Part shown: one piece after another, positions 48,794-55,161 of the stretch
Layout of the letters: every line of letters begins with the position of its first letter
Numbering within the stretch: position 1 is the stretch's first letter
Origin: Campylobacter sp. CCS1377
GTDB taxonomy: Bacteria > Campylobacterota > Campylobacteria > Campylobacterales > Campylobacteraceae
Assembly: GCF_040008265.1 (NCBI RefSeq)
Contig: NZ_CP155620.1
Location: 310,001-374,000, forward strand
Reading direction: 5' to 3'
Length of the DNA stretch: 64,000 nucleotides
Position numbers and translations under genes: made by a program
Notes under the pieces: generated by a model
Database searches by the model: none
The model's input: the letters and a program-made list of their open reading frames with translations, nothing else
Told to the model about the DNA's origin: nothing

Positions 48794-49108
48794 ATGAGTT
48801 GGATATTTTTGCTTTTGGCAGGTTGTATGGAAATTTTTGGCGTTATTGCGATGAAAAAATTTGTAAGTACAAATAGAAAGATTTTTTTACTTGCCATTAT
48901 CATACTGTTTATGTGTAGTTTTGGTTTTTTGTCTTTAGCAATGCAAGGTATTTCTATGGGTGTTGCTTATGCGATTTGGACGGGTATTGGCGCTGGAGGT
49001 GGAGTTATTGTTGGAGTGGTGTTTTTTAAGGAAAATAAGAATTTTCTTAAACTCTTTTTTATTGCGCTGATTTTATTGTGCAGTGTAGGTTTAAAACTTG
49101 TTTCTTGA
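48794..49108 (+). CDS. small multidrug resistance family protein, subunit 2
   Basis: A 104-residue SMR protein with four helices and no tail. The conserved Glu is residue 13 in [18 protein letters not shown]; the loop has KK where its partner has KY, and [20 protein letters not shown] is the signature region. Paired SMR subunits usually insert with opposite orientation and work only together. Whether the pair exports guanidinium or quaternary ammonium compounds cannot be told from sequence. Confidence 0.86.
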   Translation: MSWIFLLLAGCMEIFGVIAMKKFVSTNRKIFLLAIIILFMCSFGFLSLAMQGISMGVAYAIWTGIGAGGGVIVGVVFFKENKNFLKLFFIALILLCSVGLKLVS

Positions 49109-49119
49109 AAGTTAAAGCT

Positions 49120-49719
49120 ATGAAAATTTATATAAGTGGTATACATACAGATGCAGGCAAAACACATTGTAGTGCGGCACTTTGTGCGAATTTTGGTTTT
49201 GATTATTTTAAACTGATACAAGCAGGCGAGCCAACGGACAGTGATTTTATACGCAAACTTTGTCCTAAAACGCGTATTTTTAAAGAAGGAATGCTTTTAA
49301 AAACTCCCGCCTCTCCTCATCTTGGTAGAAAAAAAGAAAATTTAAACTATAAAGCCTTTGATATAGCATTGCCAAAGAGTGAACATTTGCTTATAGAAAG
49401 TGCAGGTGGACTTTTTACTCCTTTAGATGATGAAAAAACAGTGATTGATTATATGGCGCGCTTTAAGCATCCTACTTTTTTGGTAGCAAAATACTATCTT
49501 GGAAGTATCAATCATATTTTACTTAGCATCGAAGCTTTAAAACAAAGAAATATTGAAATTCTAGCCCTTGTAATGATGGGCGAAAAAGATCTTTTGCAAG
49601 ATGAATTCATACAAAATTACACCAAAGTTAAGATAGTAAATTTACCCTTTTTTACTGCTCAAAATTTATTTGCTCAAAGCAAAATTTTTAAAGAGGAAGT
49701 GGAAAAGATACTGACTTAA
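49120..49719 (+). CDS. bioD: dethiobiotin synthetase
   Basis: Closes the ureido ring in biotin synthesis with ATP and CO2. The modified P-loop is [17 protein letters not shown], and [20 protein letters not shown] is the second nucleotide-site motif. I use the ATG at 49120, giving 199 residues; the frame is open from 49078 but that part overlaps the SMR gene. The related genes bioA, bioB and bioF are not in the window. Confidence 0.92.
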   Translation: MKIYISGIHTDAGKTHCSAALCANFGFDYFKLIQAGEPTDSDFIRKLCPKTRIFKEGMLLKTPASPHLGRKKENLNYKAFDIALPKSEHLLIESAGGLFTPLDDEKTVIDYMARFKHPTFLVAKYYLGSINHILLSIEALKQRNIEILALVMMGEKDLLQDEFIQNYTKVKIVNLPFFTAQNLFAQSKIFKEEVEKILT

Positions 49720-49817
49720 TTTAAGCTTTATATTTAAAATATTCTTATTTGGCAATTTAAGTTAATATTTCATGGTTTTTATTTTTAATACACTTAATAC
49801 TTTATGTAAATTTTTGC

Positions 49818-49823
49818 TAGAAT
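49818..49823 (+). promoter_or_regulatory. extended -10 box for the SIMPL-domain gene
   Basis: TAGAAT preceded by TGC, 49 bases before the ATG at 49872, in an AT-rich gap of about 150 bases after bioD that holds nothing else I can identify. Confidence 0.5.
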
Positions 49824-49871
49824 ACAATTTCATTGCTATATTCATATCAAAAATATTTTCAAGGAGTTAAA

Positions 49872-50627
49872 ATGCAAAATTTTTTTAAAGGATTAGGGAT
49901 AGGGCTTTTGTGTTTGTTGTTTTTTGTTGCGGGCGTGATTTTTAATGTGCAGTTTTTAAAAACAAAAGATGATAAACTTATACTTCAAAGACAGATTGAA
50001 GTTTCAAATAAATTAAGTCCTAGTACTTTCAAAGCTATTTTAAATTTAAATGCGAGTGAAATTTTAAGTCAAAAAAGTGTACTTGAAAATGAAGATAAAG
50101 CAAGTATTTCTCAAACTTTCAAAGAACTTTTAGAAAGAGCACAAAAAGATAAAATTTGCGTAGGTGGGGCTTACAGCATAGAGCCAACTTTTTTGTATAA
50201 AGAGGGTTTGCAAATTCCTAAAGGGCAAAGACTTAATGCGAGTTTTGAATGTGAATTTAGTAAGGATAAACTTGAAATTTACAATGCTTTCATTAATGAT
50301 GTAGATAAAATTTTACAAAATAATACTTTAATAAGAATGTCTATACCAGCTTTGCAAGCAAGTTTTGCTAAGGAAGAATTGGATAAAAATCAAGAAGTAT
50401 TATATAATGAAGCTTTAAAAAAGGCTTTAACTTATGAAAAATATTATTCAACTAATTTGCAAAAAAGATGTGCTTTGCAGGCTTTAAATCTTAATGCAAA
50501 CACAGGTTTGAGGCCTTATGCGATAAAAAGTGCAGAAGTAGGCAATGATAACTTTGGGGCGAGTTTACCACTTGTAAAAGAAGAGGAACAAAGTCTAAGA
50601 GTGAATTTAACTTTTGTTTGTGAATAG
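49872..50627 (+). CDS. SIMPL-domain (DUF541) periplasmic protein
   Basis: A 251-residue protein with an N-terminal hydrophobic segment (LGIGLLCLLFFVAGVIFNVQF) that anchors or exports it, then a SIMPL-type domain: FKELLERAQKDKICVGGAYS, a helix pair, EALKKALTYEKYYSTNLQ, and a C-terminal strand ending SLRVNLTFVCE. Family function is unknown. The ATG at 49872 has AAGGAG at 49861-49866; the frame is open from 49833. I recall the homologue as Cj0162c in C. jejuni, where it is near the same tRNA genes. A terminator follows. Confidence 0.75.
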   Translation: MQNFFKGLGIGLLCLLFFVAGVIFNVQFLKTKDDKLILQRQIEVSNKLSPSTFKAILNLNASEILSQKSVLENEDKASISQTFKELLERAQKDKICVGGAYSIEPTFLYKEGLQIPKGQRLNASFECEFSKDKLEIYNAFINDVDKILQNNTLIRMSIPALQASFAKEELDKNQEVLYNEALKKALTYEKYYSTNLQKRCALQALNLNANTGLRPYAIKSAEVGNDNFGASLPLVKEEEQSLRVNLTFVCE

Positions 50628-50635
50628 TTTTTAAT

Positions 50636-50675
50636 AGCTTTTGTCTTTGAAATGATTTAGACAAAGGCTTTTTGC
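50636..50675 (+). terminator. terminator of the SIMPL-domain gene
   Basis: AGCTTTTGTCT (50636-50646) pairs with AGACAAAGGCT (50659-50669), with one mismatch or wobble, followed by TTTTTGC. Confidence 0.8.
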
Positions 50676-51153
50676 TATTTAAAAATAAATTTTTATTAAT
50701 AAAATACTTATAATAATTAAAAATGTTTAATTATGAAAATTCTAACTAAAATCATCATAAATGCAATCATTTAAAATAAATTTATTTTGCTAAAAAATTA
50801 AATGTTTTGTTTTTGAATGTTATTTTGCAATGAAAAATTACATAAAAATCAATAAGCCTTATGCGATAAAACTTTGATCGAGTGAGATTATAGAAGATTT
50901 GTAGGCTTTTAGATTTATTTTAATGATAATAGTATGTAATGGAATTTTGCGAATTTGATAGCGAGTGGCTTTTGTAAATTTATCTTGCTAATAAATGGAA
51001 GTACAAATTTGCAAAATTAATATTTTGCTTGATGAAAGCATATAAAAATATATTATTTAAAGCGTTAAATTAAAATTTTTTACAAAAAATTTCCAAGCTT
51101 TAATAATTAGTTGATTTGTTTAGAGTAAAATTTATCTTATGAGATTTCTTCAT
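50676..51153. other. long AT-rich intergenic region before the tRNA cluster
   Basis: Nearly 480 bases with stops in all frames. I find no coding remnant or known RNA family. The stretch 50850-51010 is slightly richer in G and contains promoter-like words, so a small RNA ending at the hairpin at 51154-51186 cannot be excluded. Confidence 0.5.
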
Positions 51154-51186
51154 TAAACTTAAAAACTTCAAATGTTTTTAAGTTTA
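51154..51186 (+). terminator. orphan perfect hairpin upstream of the tRNA cluster
   Basis: Thirteen bases at 51154-51166 pair perfectly with 51174-51186 around a seven-base loop. No gene ends here on either strand. It may terminate an unrecognised transcript or insulate the tRNA promoter that follows. Confidence 0.45.
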
Positions 51187-51190
51187 GTTT

Positions 51191-51204
51191 GATAAAATTA
51201 TGAT
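51191..51204 (+). promoter_or_regulatory. promoter region of the tRNA cluster
   Basis: GATAAAATTATGAT contains two candidate -10 boxes (TAAAAT and TATGAT) 9-15 bases before the first tRNA base. Confidence 0.45.
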
Positions 51205-51212
51205 TTTTAAAC

Positions 51213-51287
51213 GCGGGAATAGCTCAGGGGTAGAGCACAACCTTGCCAAGGTTGGGGTCGCGAGTTCGAATCTCGTTTCCCGCTCCA
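51213..51287 (+). tRNA. tRNA-Gly (GCC)
   Basis: Seventy-five bases with acceptor GCGGGAA pairing TTCCCGC, encoded CCA end, T-loop GTTCGAATC and anticodon loop TTGCCAA giving GCC. It is the first of four tRNA genes on one likely transcript. Confidence 0.97.
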
Positions 51288-51293
51288 ACACCT

Positions 51294-51382
51294 GCCCGGG
51301 TGGTGGAATTGGTAGACACAAGGGACTTAAAATCCCTCGGAATTTTTCTTCCGTGCCGGTTCAAGTCCGGCCTCGGGCACCA
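51294..51382 (+). tRNA. tRNA-Leu (UAA)
   Basis: Eighty-nine bases with a long variable arm, acceptor GCCCGGG with CTCGGGC, encoded CCA, and anticodon loop CTTAAAA giving UAA. Six bases follow the tRNA-Gly end. Confidence 0.96.
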
Positions 51383-51398
51383 TATTGGTGAAACTCAA

Positions 51399-51472
51399 GG
51401 CGACATAGCCAAGCGGTAAGGCATGGGCCTGCAAAGCCTTGATCTCCGGTTCGAATCCGGATGTCGCCTCCA
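51399..51472 (+). tRNA. tRNA-Cys (GCA)
   Basis: Seventy-four bases, acceptor GGCGACA with TGTCGCC, discriminator U and encoded CCA, anticodon loop CTGCAAA giving GCA. Confidence 0.96.
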
Positions 51473-51500
51473 ATGCGATAAAATTTCAAATCTTACTTTT

Positions 51501-51588
51501 CGGGAGATGGCTGAGTGGTCGAAAGCGGCGGTCTTGAAAACCGTTGAGGGTCACACCTCCAGGGGTTCGAATCCCTTTCTCCCGGCCA
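51501..51588 (+). tRNA. tRNA-Ser (UGA)
   Basis: Eighty-eight bases with the long class II variable arm, acceptor CGGGAGA with TCTCCCG, discriminator G and encoded CCA, anticodon loop CTTGAAA giving UGA. No integrase or att-like duplication follows it; the next 200 bases are plain AT-rich spacer. Confidence 0.95.
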
Positions 51589-51792
51589 CTTCTTTTAATC
51601 GATTTAATATCTTATCTTAAAAATATCAAGTTTTTACATTTTTAAATTATTTTTTTAATATGGTAAATTCTTATTTGAATTAAAATTCTGTAAATATTGA
51701 GATAATTTTTATCTTTAAAATTAAAAAAATATAAAAGCATTATATAATATAAATATTTTTAATGAATTTATTTATAATTAATTTATAAGTTA

Positions 51793-51798
51793 TATAAT
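51793..51798 (+). promoter_or_regulatory. -10 box for the flavodoxin-like gene
   Basis: Perfect TATAAT 33 bases before the ATG at 51831, with the ribosome site AGGGGGA just before the start. Confidence 0.55.
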
Positions 51799-51830
51799 TT
51801 TTTTGAATTTCAATTTGATAGGGGGAAAAT

Positions 51831-52454
51831 ATGAATTCACGAAGACAGTTTTTAAAACAAGCATTTTTGTTAGGTGCTTTGGCGTATTATCCGCAATTAA
51901 GTATGGCGGAAGTAGAAGCTAAAAAGAGTTTGATTGTGTATTATAGTAGAACTTTAAACACTCATATTTTGGCTAAATATTTACAAAGTATTACTAAATC
52001 AGATATGATGCGTTTGCAAACTACTTATCATTATCCTAGTAATTTTGAAGCAATGCTTGAAATTGCTAAACAAGAAAGAGAGGAAAATTTCAAACCAGAA
52101 CTCCTAAATGCGGAACTTAATTTTGATGATTATGATATGATATTTTTAGGAACACCTATTTGGTCAGGCGGAATTGCTTCTCCTGTACGAACTTTTTTAA
52201 GTCAGTATGATTTTAGCTCTAAGATTATTGCTCCATTTTGCACTCAAGTAAAAGATAGTATCGAGGGTTGTATTGATGATATAAGAAAAATTGCTCCTAA
52301 TGCACAAATTTTAAAAGGAATTGATATACATGCAGCTTTTGAAAAAGATGACGGGTATTTGAAAGATAAAAACAGAATTTATCTAGCCAGTGAAGCAAGC
52401 TATCTTACTTTTGCAGATAAGCAAGAAATCAACTTGTGGCTTAAGAAAATGTAA
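51831..52454 (+). CDS. Tat-exported flavodoxin-like protein
   Basis: A 207-residue protein with a twin-arginine signal (SRRQFLKQAFLLGALAYYPQ, cleavage after SMA likely) and a flavodoxin domain. The FMN phosphate loop is LIVYYSRTLNTHILAKYL, close to the usual YSRTGNT; FLGTPIWSGGIASPVRTFLS is the isoalloxazine-side loop. Tat export suggests that it folds with flavin in the cytoplasm and works in the periplasm, perhaps as an electron carrier or quinone reductase. It stands alone between its own promoter and a strong terminator. The partner enzyme is unknown. Confidence 0.85.
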   Translation: MNSRRQFLKQAFLLGALAYYPQLSMAEVEAKKSLIVYYSRTLNTHILAKYLQSITKSDMMRLQTTYHYPSNFEAMLEIAKQEREENFKPELLNAELNFDDYDMIFLGTPIWSGGIASPVRTFLSQYDFSSKIIAPFCTQVKDSIEGCIDDIRKIAPNAQILKGIDIHAAFEKDDGYLKDKNRIYLASEASYLTFADKQEINLWLKKM

Positions 52455-52485
52455 GAATAACTCTGCTAATTGCAGAGTTATTCTT
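52453..52485. terminator. bidirectional terminator between flavodoxin-like and CBS-domain genes
   Basis: A perfect 14-bp inverted repeat (52453-52466 with 52472-52485) with a five-base loop between convergent genes. It contains both stop codons: the plus-strand stop starts the hairpin and the minus-strand stop lies in the other arm. Confidence 0.85.
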
Positions 52486-53821
52486 GATTTTGGGAGGTTT
52501 TTTTAACAACTTTAACGCGTTCTATAGAATTTCCATTCATTTTTTTAACTTCGTAATAACAAAGATCATCTTCGATGCGATCGCCCACAATAGGTAAGCG
52601 ACCCAAAAGATTAAACACATAGCCACCAATGGTAACTTGTTCAAGATTTTCATCGTAGCTAATAAGTAATAATTCTTCCACGCTTTCTATGGTACATCTT
52701 CCTTGAAATTCGTAGATATTGTCGGCTAATTTTTTATAATTATCCATAGCATCATCGTGTTCATCCTTGATATCACCGACAATTTCTTCCATAATATCTT
52801 CCATGGTTAGAATTCCAGCTGTTCCACCATACTCATCGATCACTAAAGCGGTGTGAATGCGTTCTTTATTCATCCTTACTAAAACTTTTGAAATGCTGAT
52901 ATTTTCAGGCACTAATATCATATTTCTTACAAAATCATCCAAATTTTTCTTGTGTTCGCTTAATTCATTTTGTATCAAATCTCTAATGTGAATCATCCCC
53001 AAAATATTATCTTTTGAAGCATCGATATAAGGAAATCTTGTGTGTTTATACTCGCAAACGATTTTCATATTTTCTTCATAACTTTTTTGTTTATTAAGAC
53101 ATATCATATCTTTGCGTGGTGTCATCACTTCTTTTGCGACTGTATCGGAAAAATCAACAGCGTTGCGTATGATTTCAGTTTCAAACTCGTCTAAAACTCC
53201 ACCTTTTTGACTTTCGCTTGCGATGATTTTAATCTCTTCTTCTGAGTGAGTTAATTCGCTTTCTTTAGCAGGTTTTATGCCTATGATTTTTAATGAGATG
53301 GCGGCTAAAAAATCAAAGGTTTTAATGAAAGGCAAGAAAAGAAGCCAAAACCAATGAAGTGGTCTTGCTATCCAAAGCACAGCCTTATCTGCAATGGCTA
53401 TGGCAATGCTTTTTGGGACAAGCTCGCCTAAAACAACATGCAAGAGTGTGATGATAGTAAAAGCAATCACAAAAGCTACAGTATGAATGAGTGTGTTAGG
53501 TAAATTCATACCAGAAAATAAATGTTCCAATACTTTAGCAATAGCGGGTTCGCCTATCCAGCCAAGTGCTAGAGAGCTTAAAGTAATGCCTAATTGACAA
53601 GCGCTAAGATAAGTATCAAGTTTTGAAGAAACCTCTAAAGCTTTTTTGGCGTTGCGTTTTTTTTCCTTTACAAGTTCTTCAAGTTTAGAACGACGCACTT
53701 TGACAATGCTAAATTCAGATAAAACGAAAAAGCCATTTAAAAGCACTAAAAGCAGTGCAACAAGAATCATGAAAGTAGAATAGCCAACATCAATGGTAGC
53801 AACAGTTTGACTGGGGTCCAA
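52478..53821 (-). CDS. TlyC/CorC-family CBS-domain membrane protein
   Basis: A 447-residue protein with an N-terminal CNNM/DUF21 membrane domain (LVALLLVLLNGFFVLSEFSI, then ISLSSLALGWIGEPAIAK-like helices and VVLGELVPKSIAIA), a pair of CBS domains (VMTPRKDMICLN and GTAGILTMEDIMEEIVGDI) and a C-terminal CorC/HlyC domain. Members are linked to Mg2+/Co2+ efflux; the name haemolysin is historical. The start is a TTG with AAGGAG (53827-53832) five bases before. I recall the homologue as Cj0183, next to an SbmA-like gene in C. jejuni. Confidence 0.9.
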   Translation of the reverse strand: MDPSQTVATIDVGYSTFMILVALLLVLLNGFFVLSEFSIVKVRRSKLEELVKEKKRNAKKALEVSSKLDTYLSACQLGITLSSLALGWIGEPAIAKVLEHLFSGMNLPNTLIHTVAFVIAFTIITLLHVVLGELVPKSIAIAIADKAVLWIARPLHWFWLLFLPFIKTFDFLAAISLKIIGIKPAKESELTHSEEEIKIIASESQKGGVLDEFETEIIRNAVDFSDTVAKEVMTPRKDMICLNKQKSYEENMKIVCEYKHTRFPYIDASKDNILGMIHIRDLIQNELSEHKKNLDDFVRNMILVPENISISKVLVRMNKERIHTALVIDEYGGTAGILTMEDIMEEIVGDIKDEHDDAMDNYKKLADNIYEFQGRCTIESVEELLLISYDENLEQVTIGGYVFNLLGRLPIVGDRIEDDLCYYEVKKMNGNSIERVKVVKKTSQNQE

Positions 53822-53848
53822 TGAAACTCCTTAGAATAAAATTTTAAA

Positions 53849-53892
53849 ATTATATCCAATTTAAAGCATAATTTTAGCTTAAAATTTATAAT
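53849..53892. promoter_or_regulatory. divergent promoter region (CBS-domain gene and MFS gene)
   Basis: ATTATA at 53849-53854 reads TATAAT on the minus strand, 27 bases before the TTG of the CBS-domain gene. TATAAT at 53887-53892 serves the plus-strand MFS gene, 24 bases before its first ATG. Confidence 0.55.
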
Positions 53893-53916
53893 CTTAAGAA
53901 ATTATATAGATTTAAA

Positions 53917-55056
53917 ATGGTGATGAGAATGCTTAAAATTCTAACAATTTTTTCGGCGGCTTTGACTTTGGCAATGCTTTATGCTCCACAACCCTTACTG
54001 CCTTTATTTGCTCAGTATTTTAACATCAGCTTAAATAAGGTTTCACTTATCATATCTTTTGCTTTAATTCCTTTGGCATTTGCTCCTTTAATTTATGGAT
54101 ATTTATTGGAAAAATTTTCATCAAAATATATTTTAATCACTTCGCTTTTTGCTTGTGGGATTTTGCAAATTTTTTGCACTTTTGCGAAAGATTTTGAGCT
54201 TTTTTTGTTTTTGAGAATTTTACAAGCCTTGTGTTTTCCTGCGATTTTAACGACTCTTTTAACTGTGTTGACTAGAACCCAGAGTGAGAATGTTCAAAAA
54301 AATGTTGCTTTATATGTGGGTGCTACAACATTTGGCGGGTTATTTGGTCGGGTAATGAGTAGTTTTTTAGCGGATTTATTTTCTTGGCAGATGAGTCTTA
54401 ATTTTTTTGCTGTGTGTATGATTTTTTGTGCTTTATTATTTGTGCGTTTAAAGGATAATAATACAGTAAAACTTCAAAAACCTAACTTTTTTGATTTTAT
54501 CCCTTTTGTGAAAGATTTTAAAATTTTGTTGATTTTTTGTAGTATTTTTGTTGTATTTTTTTCTTTCCAAGCCATTATGTCTTTTTTGCCTTTTTACGCT
54601 AAAACCCATTTTGAAAACATCAGTCAAGCCCAAATTGGATTTTTGTATATGGGATTTATTATGGGGATTGTAGTTTCTGCTTTTATTTCGCAAATTACGA
54701 AAATTTTGGGTTCAAAGGCTAGGGTTGTGATTTTAGGGCTTATGCTTTATATTTTAGGGACTTTAATGATGGCTTTGCCAAGTTTTATTTTGGTTTTTGG
54801 AGCTATGTTTGTTTTTTGTGGTGGAATGTTTATTTGCCACTGCGTTTTATCAGCACTTTTGAATTTAAATTCAAACAAAAAAGGCATCGCAAATGGTTTG
54901 TATCTAAGTTTTTATTATAGTGGTGGGGCTTTTGGATCTGTTTTACCAAGCTTTTTTTACCAAACTTTTGGCTGGCAGATGTTGTGTTTTGTGATTGCCT
55001 TTTTGCTTTTAATTATTTTATTTGTTTTTATTAGGTTTAGATATTATTATAAATAA
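53917..55056 (+). CDS. major facilitator superfamily transporter
   Basis: A 379-residue inner-membrane carrier with about twelve helices. YAPQPLLPLFAQYFNISLNK at the first helix and RILQALCFPAILTTLLTVL in helix four resemble drug or metabolite exporters of the YnfM/Bcr type. The usual loop 2-3 motif is weak (YGYLLEKFSSKYIL). The start could be ATG 53917 or the Met at 53929. The substrate is unknown. It is a single gene between the CBS-domain gene and the repeat-protein operon. Confidence 0.85.
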   Translation: MVMRMLKILTIFSAALTLAMLYAPQPLLPLFAQYFNISLNKVSLIISFALIPLAFAPLIYGYLLEKFSSKYILITSLFACGILQIFCTFAKDFELFLFLRILQALCFPAILTTLLTVLTRTQSENVQKNVALYVGATTFGGLFGRVMSSFLADLFSWQMSLNFFAVCMIFCALLFVRLKDNNTVKLQKPNFFDFIPFVKDFKILLIFCSIFVVFFSFQAIMSFLPFYAKTHFENISQAQIGFLYMGFIMGIVVSAFISQITKILGSKARVVILGLMLYILGTLMMALPSFILVFGAMFVFCGGMFICHCVLSALLNLNSNKKGIANGLYLSFYYSGGAFGSVLPSFFYQTFGWQMLCFVIAFLLLIILFVFIRFRYYYK

Positions 55057-55099
55057 TTTTATTGTTTTTTTGTAGTGAAATCATAAATTTTCAAATGAA

Positions 55100-55123
55100 T
55101 GATTTATAAAAATTTATAAATCA
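55100..55123. terminator. AT-rich palindrome between MFS gene and the repeat-protein operon
   Basis: TGATTTATAAA at 55100-55110 pairs with 55113-55123 in a near-perfect palindrome between convergent genes. The same word (TTATAAATC) appears again at about 55151-55160 in direct orientation. It may end both transcripts, but it lacks G+C pairs and clear T-runs. Confidence 0.35.
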
Positions 55124-55161
55124 TCGTTATGTTTGAAAATCGCGATTTTTATAAATCGTTT

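Noticed and set aside
51200-51620. Two open frames over the tRNA cluster
   Set aside because: They only read through tRNA sequence and have no ribosome site; the four tRNAs explain the region.
51589-51830. Integration site of a mobile element next to tRNA-Ser
   Set aside because: No integrase, no duplicated tRNA 3' end and no mobility gene is visible.
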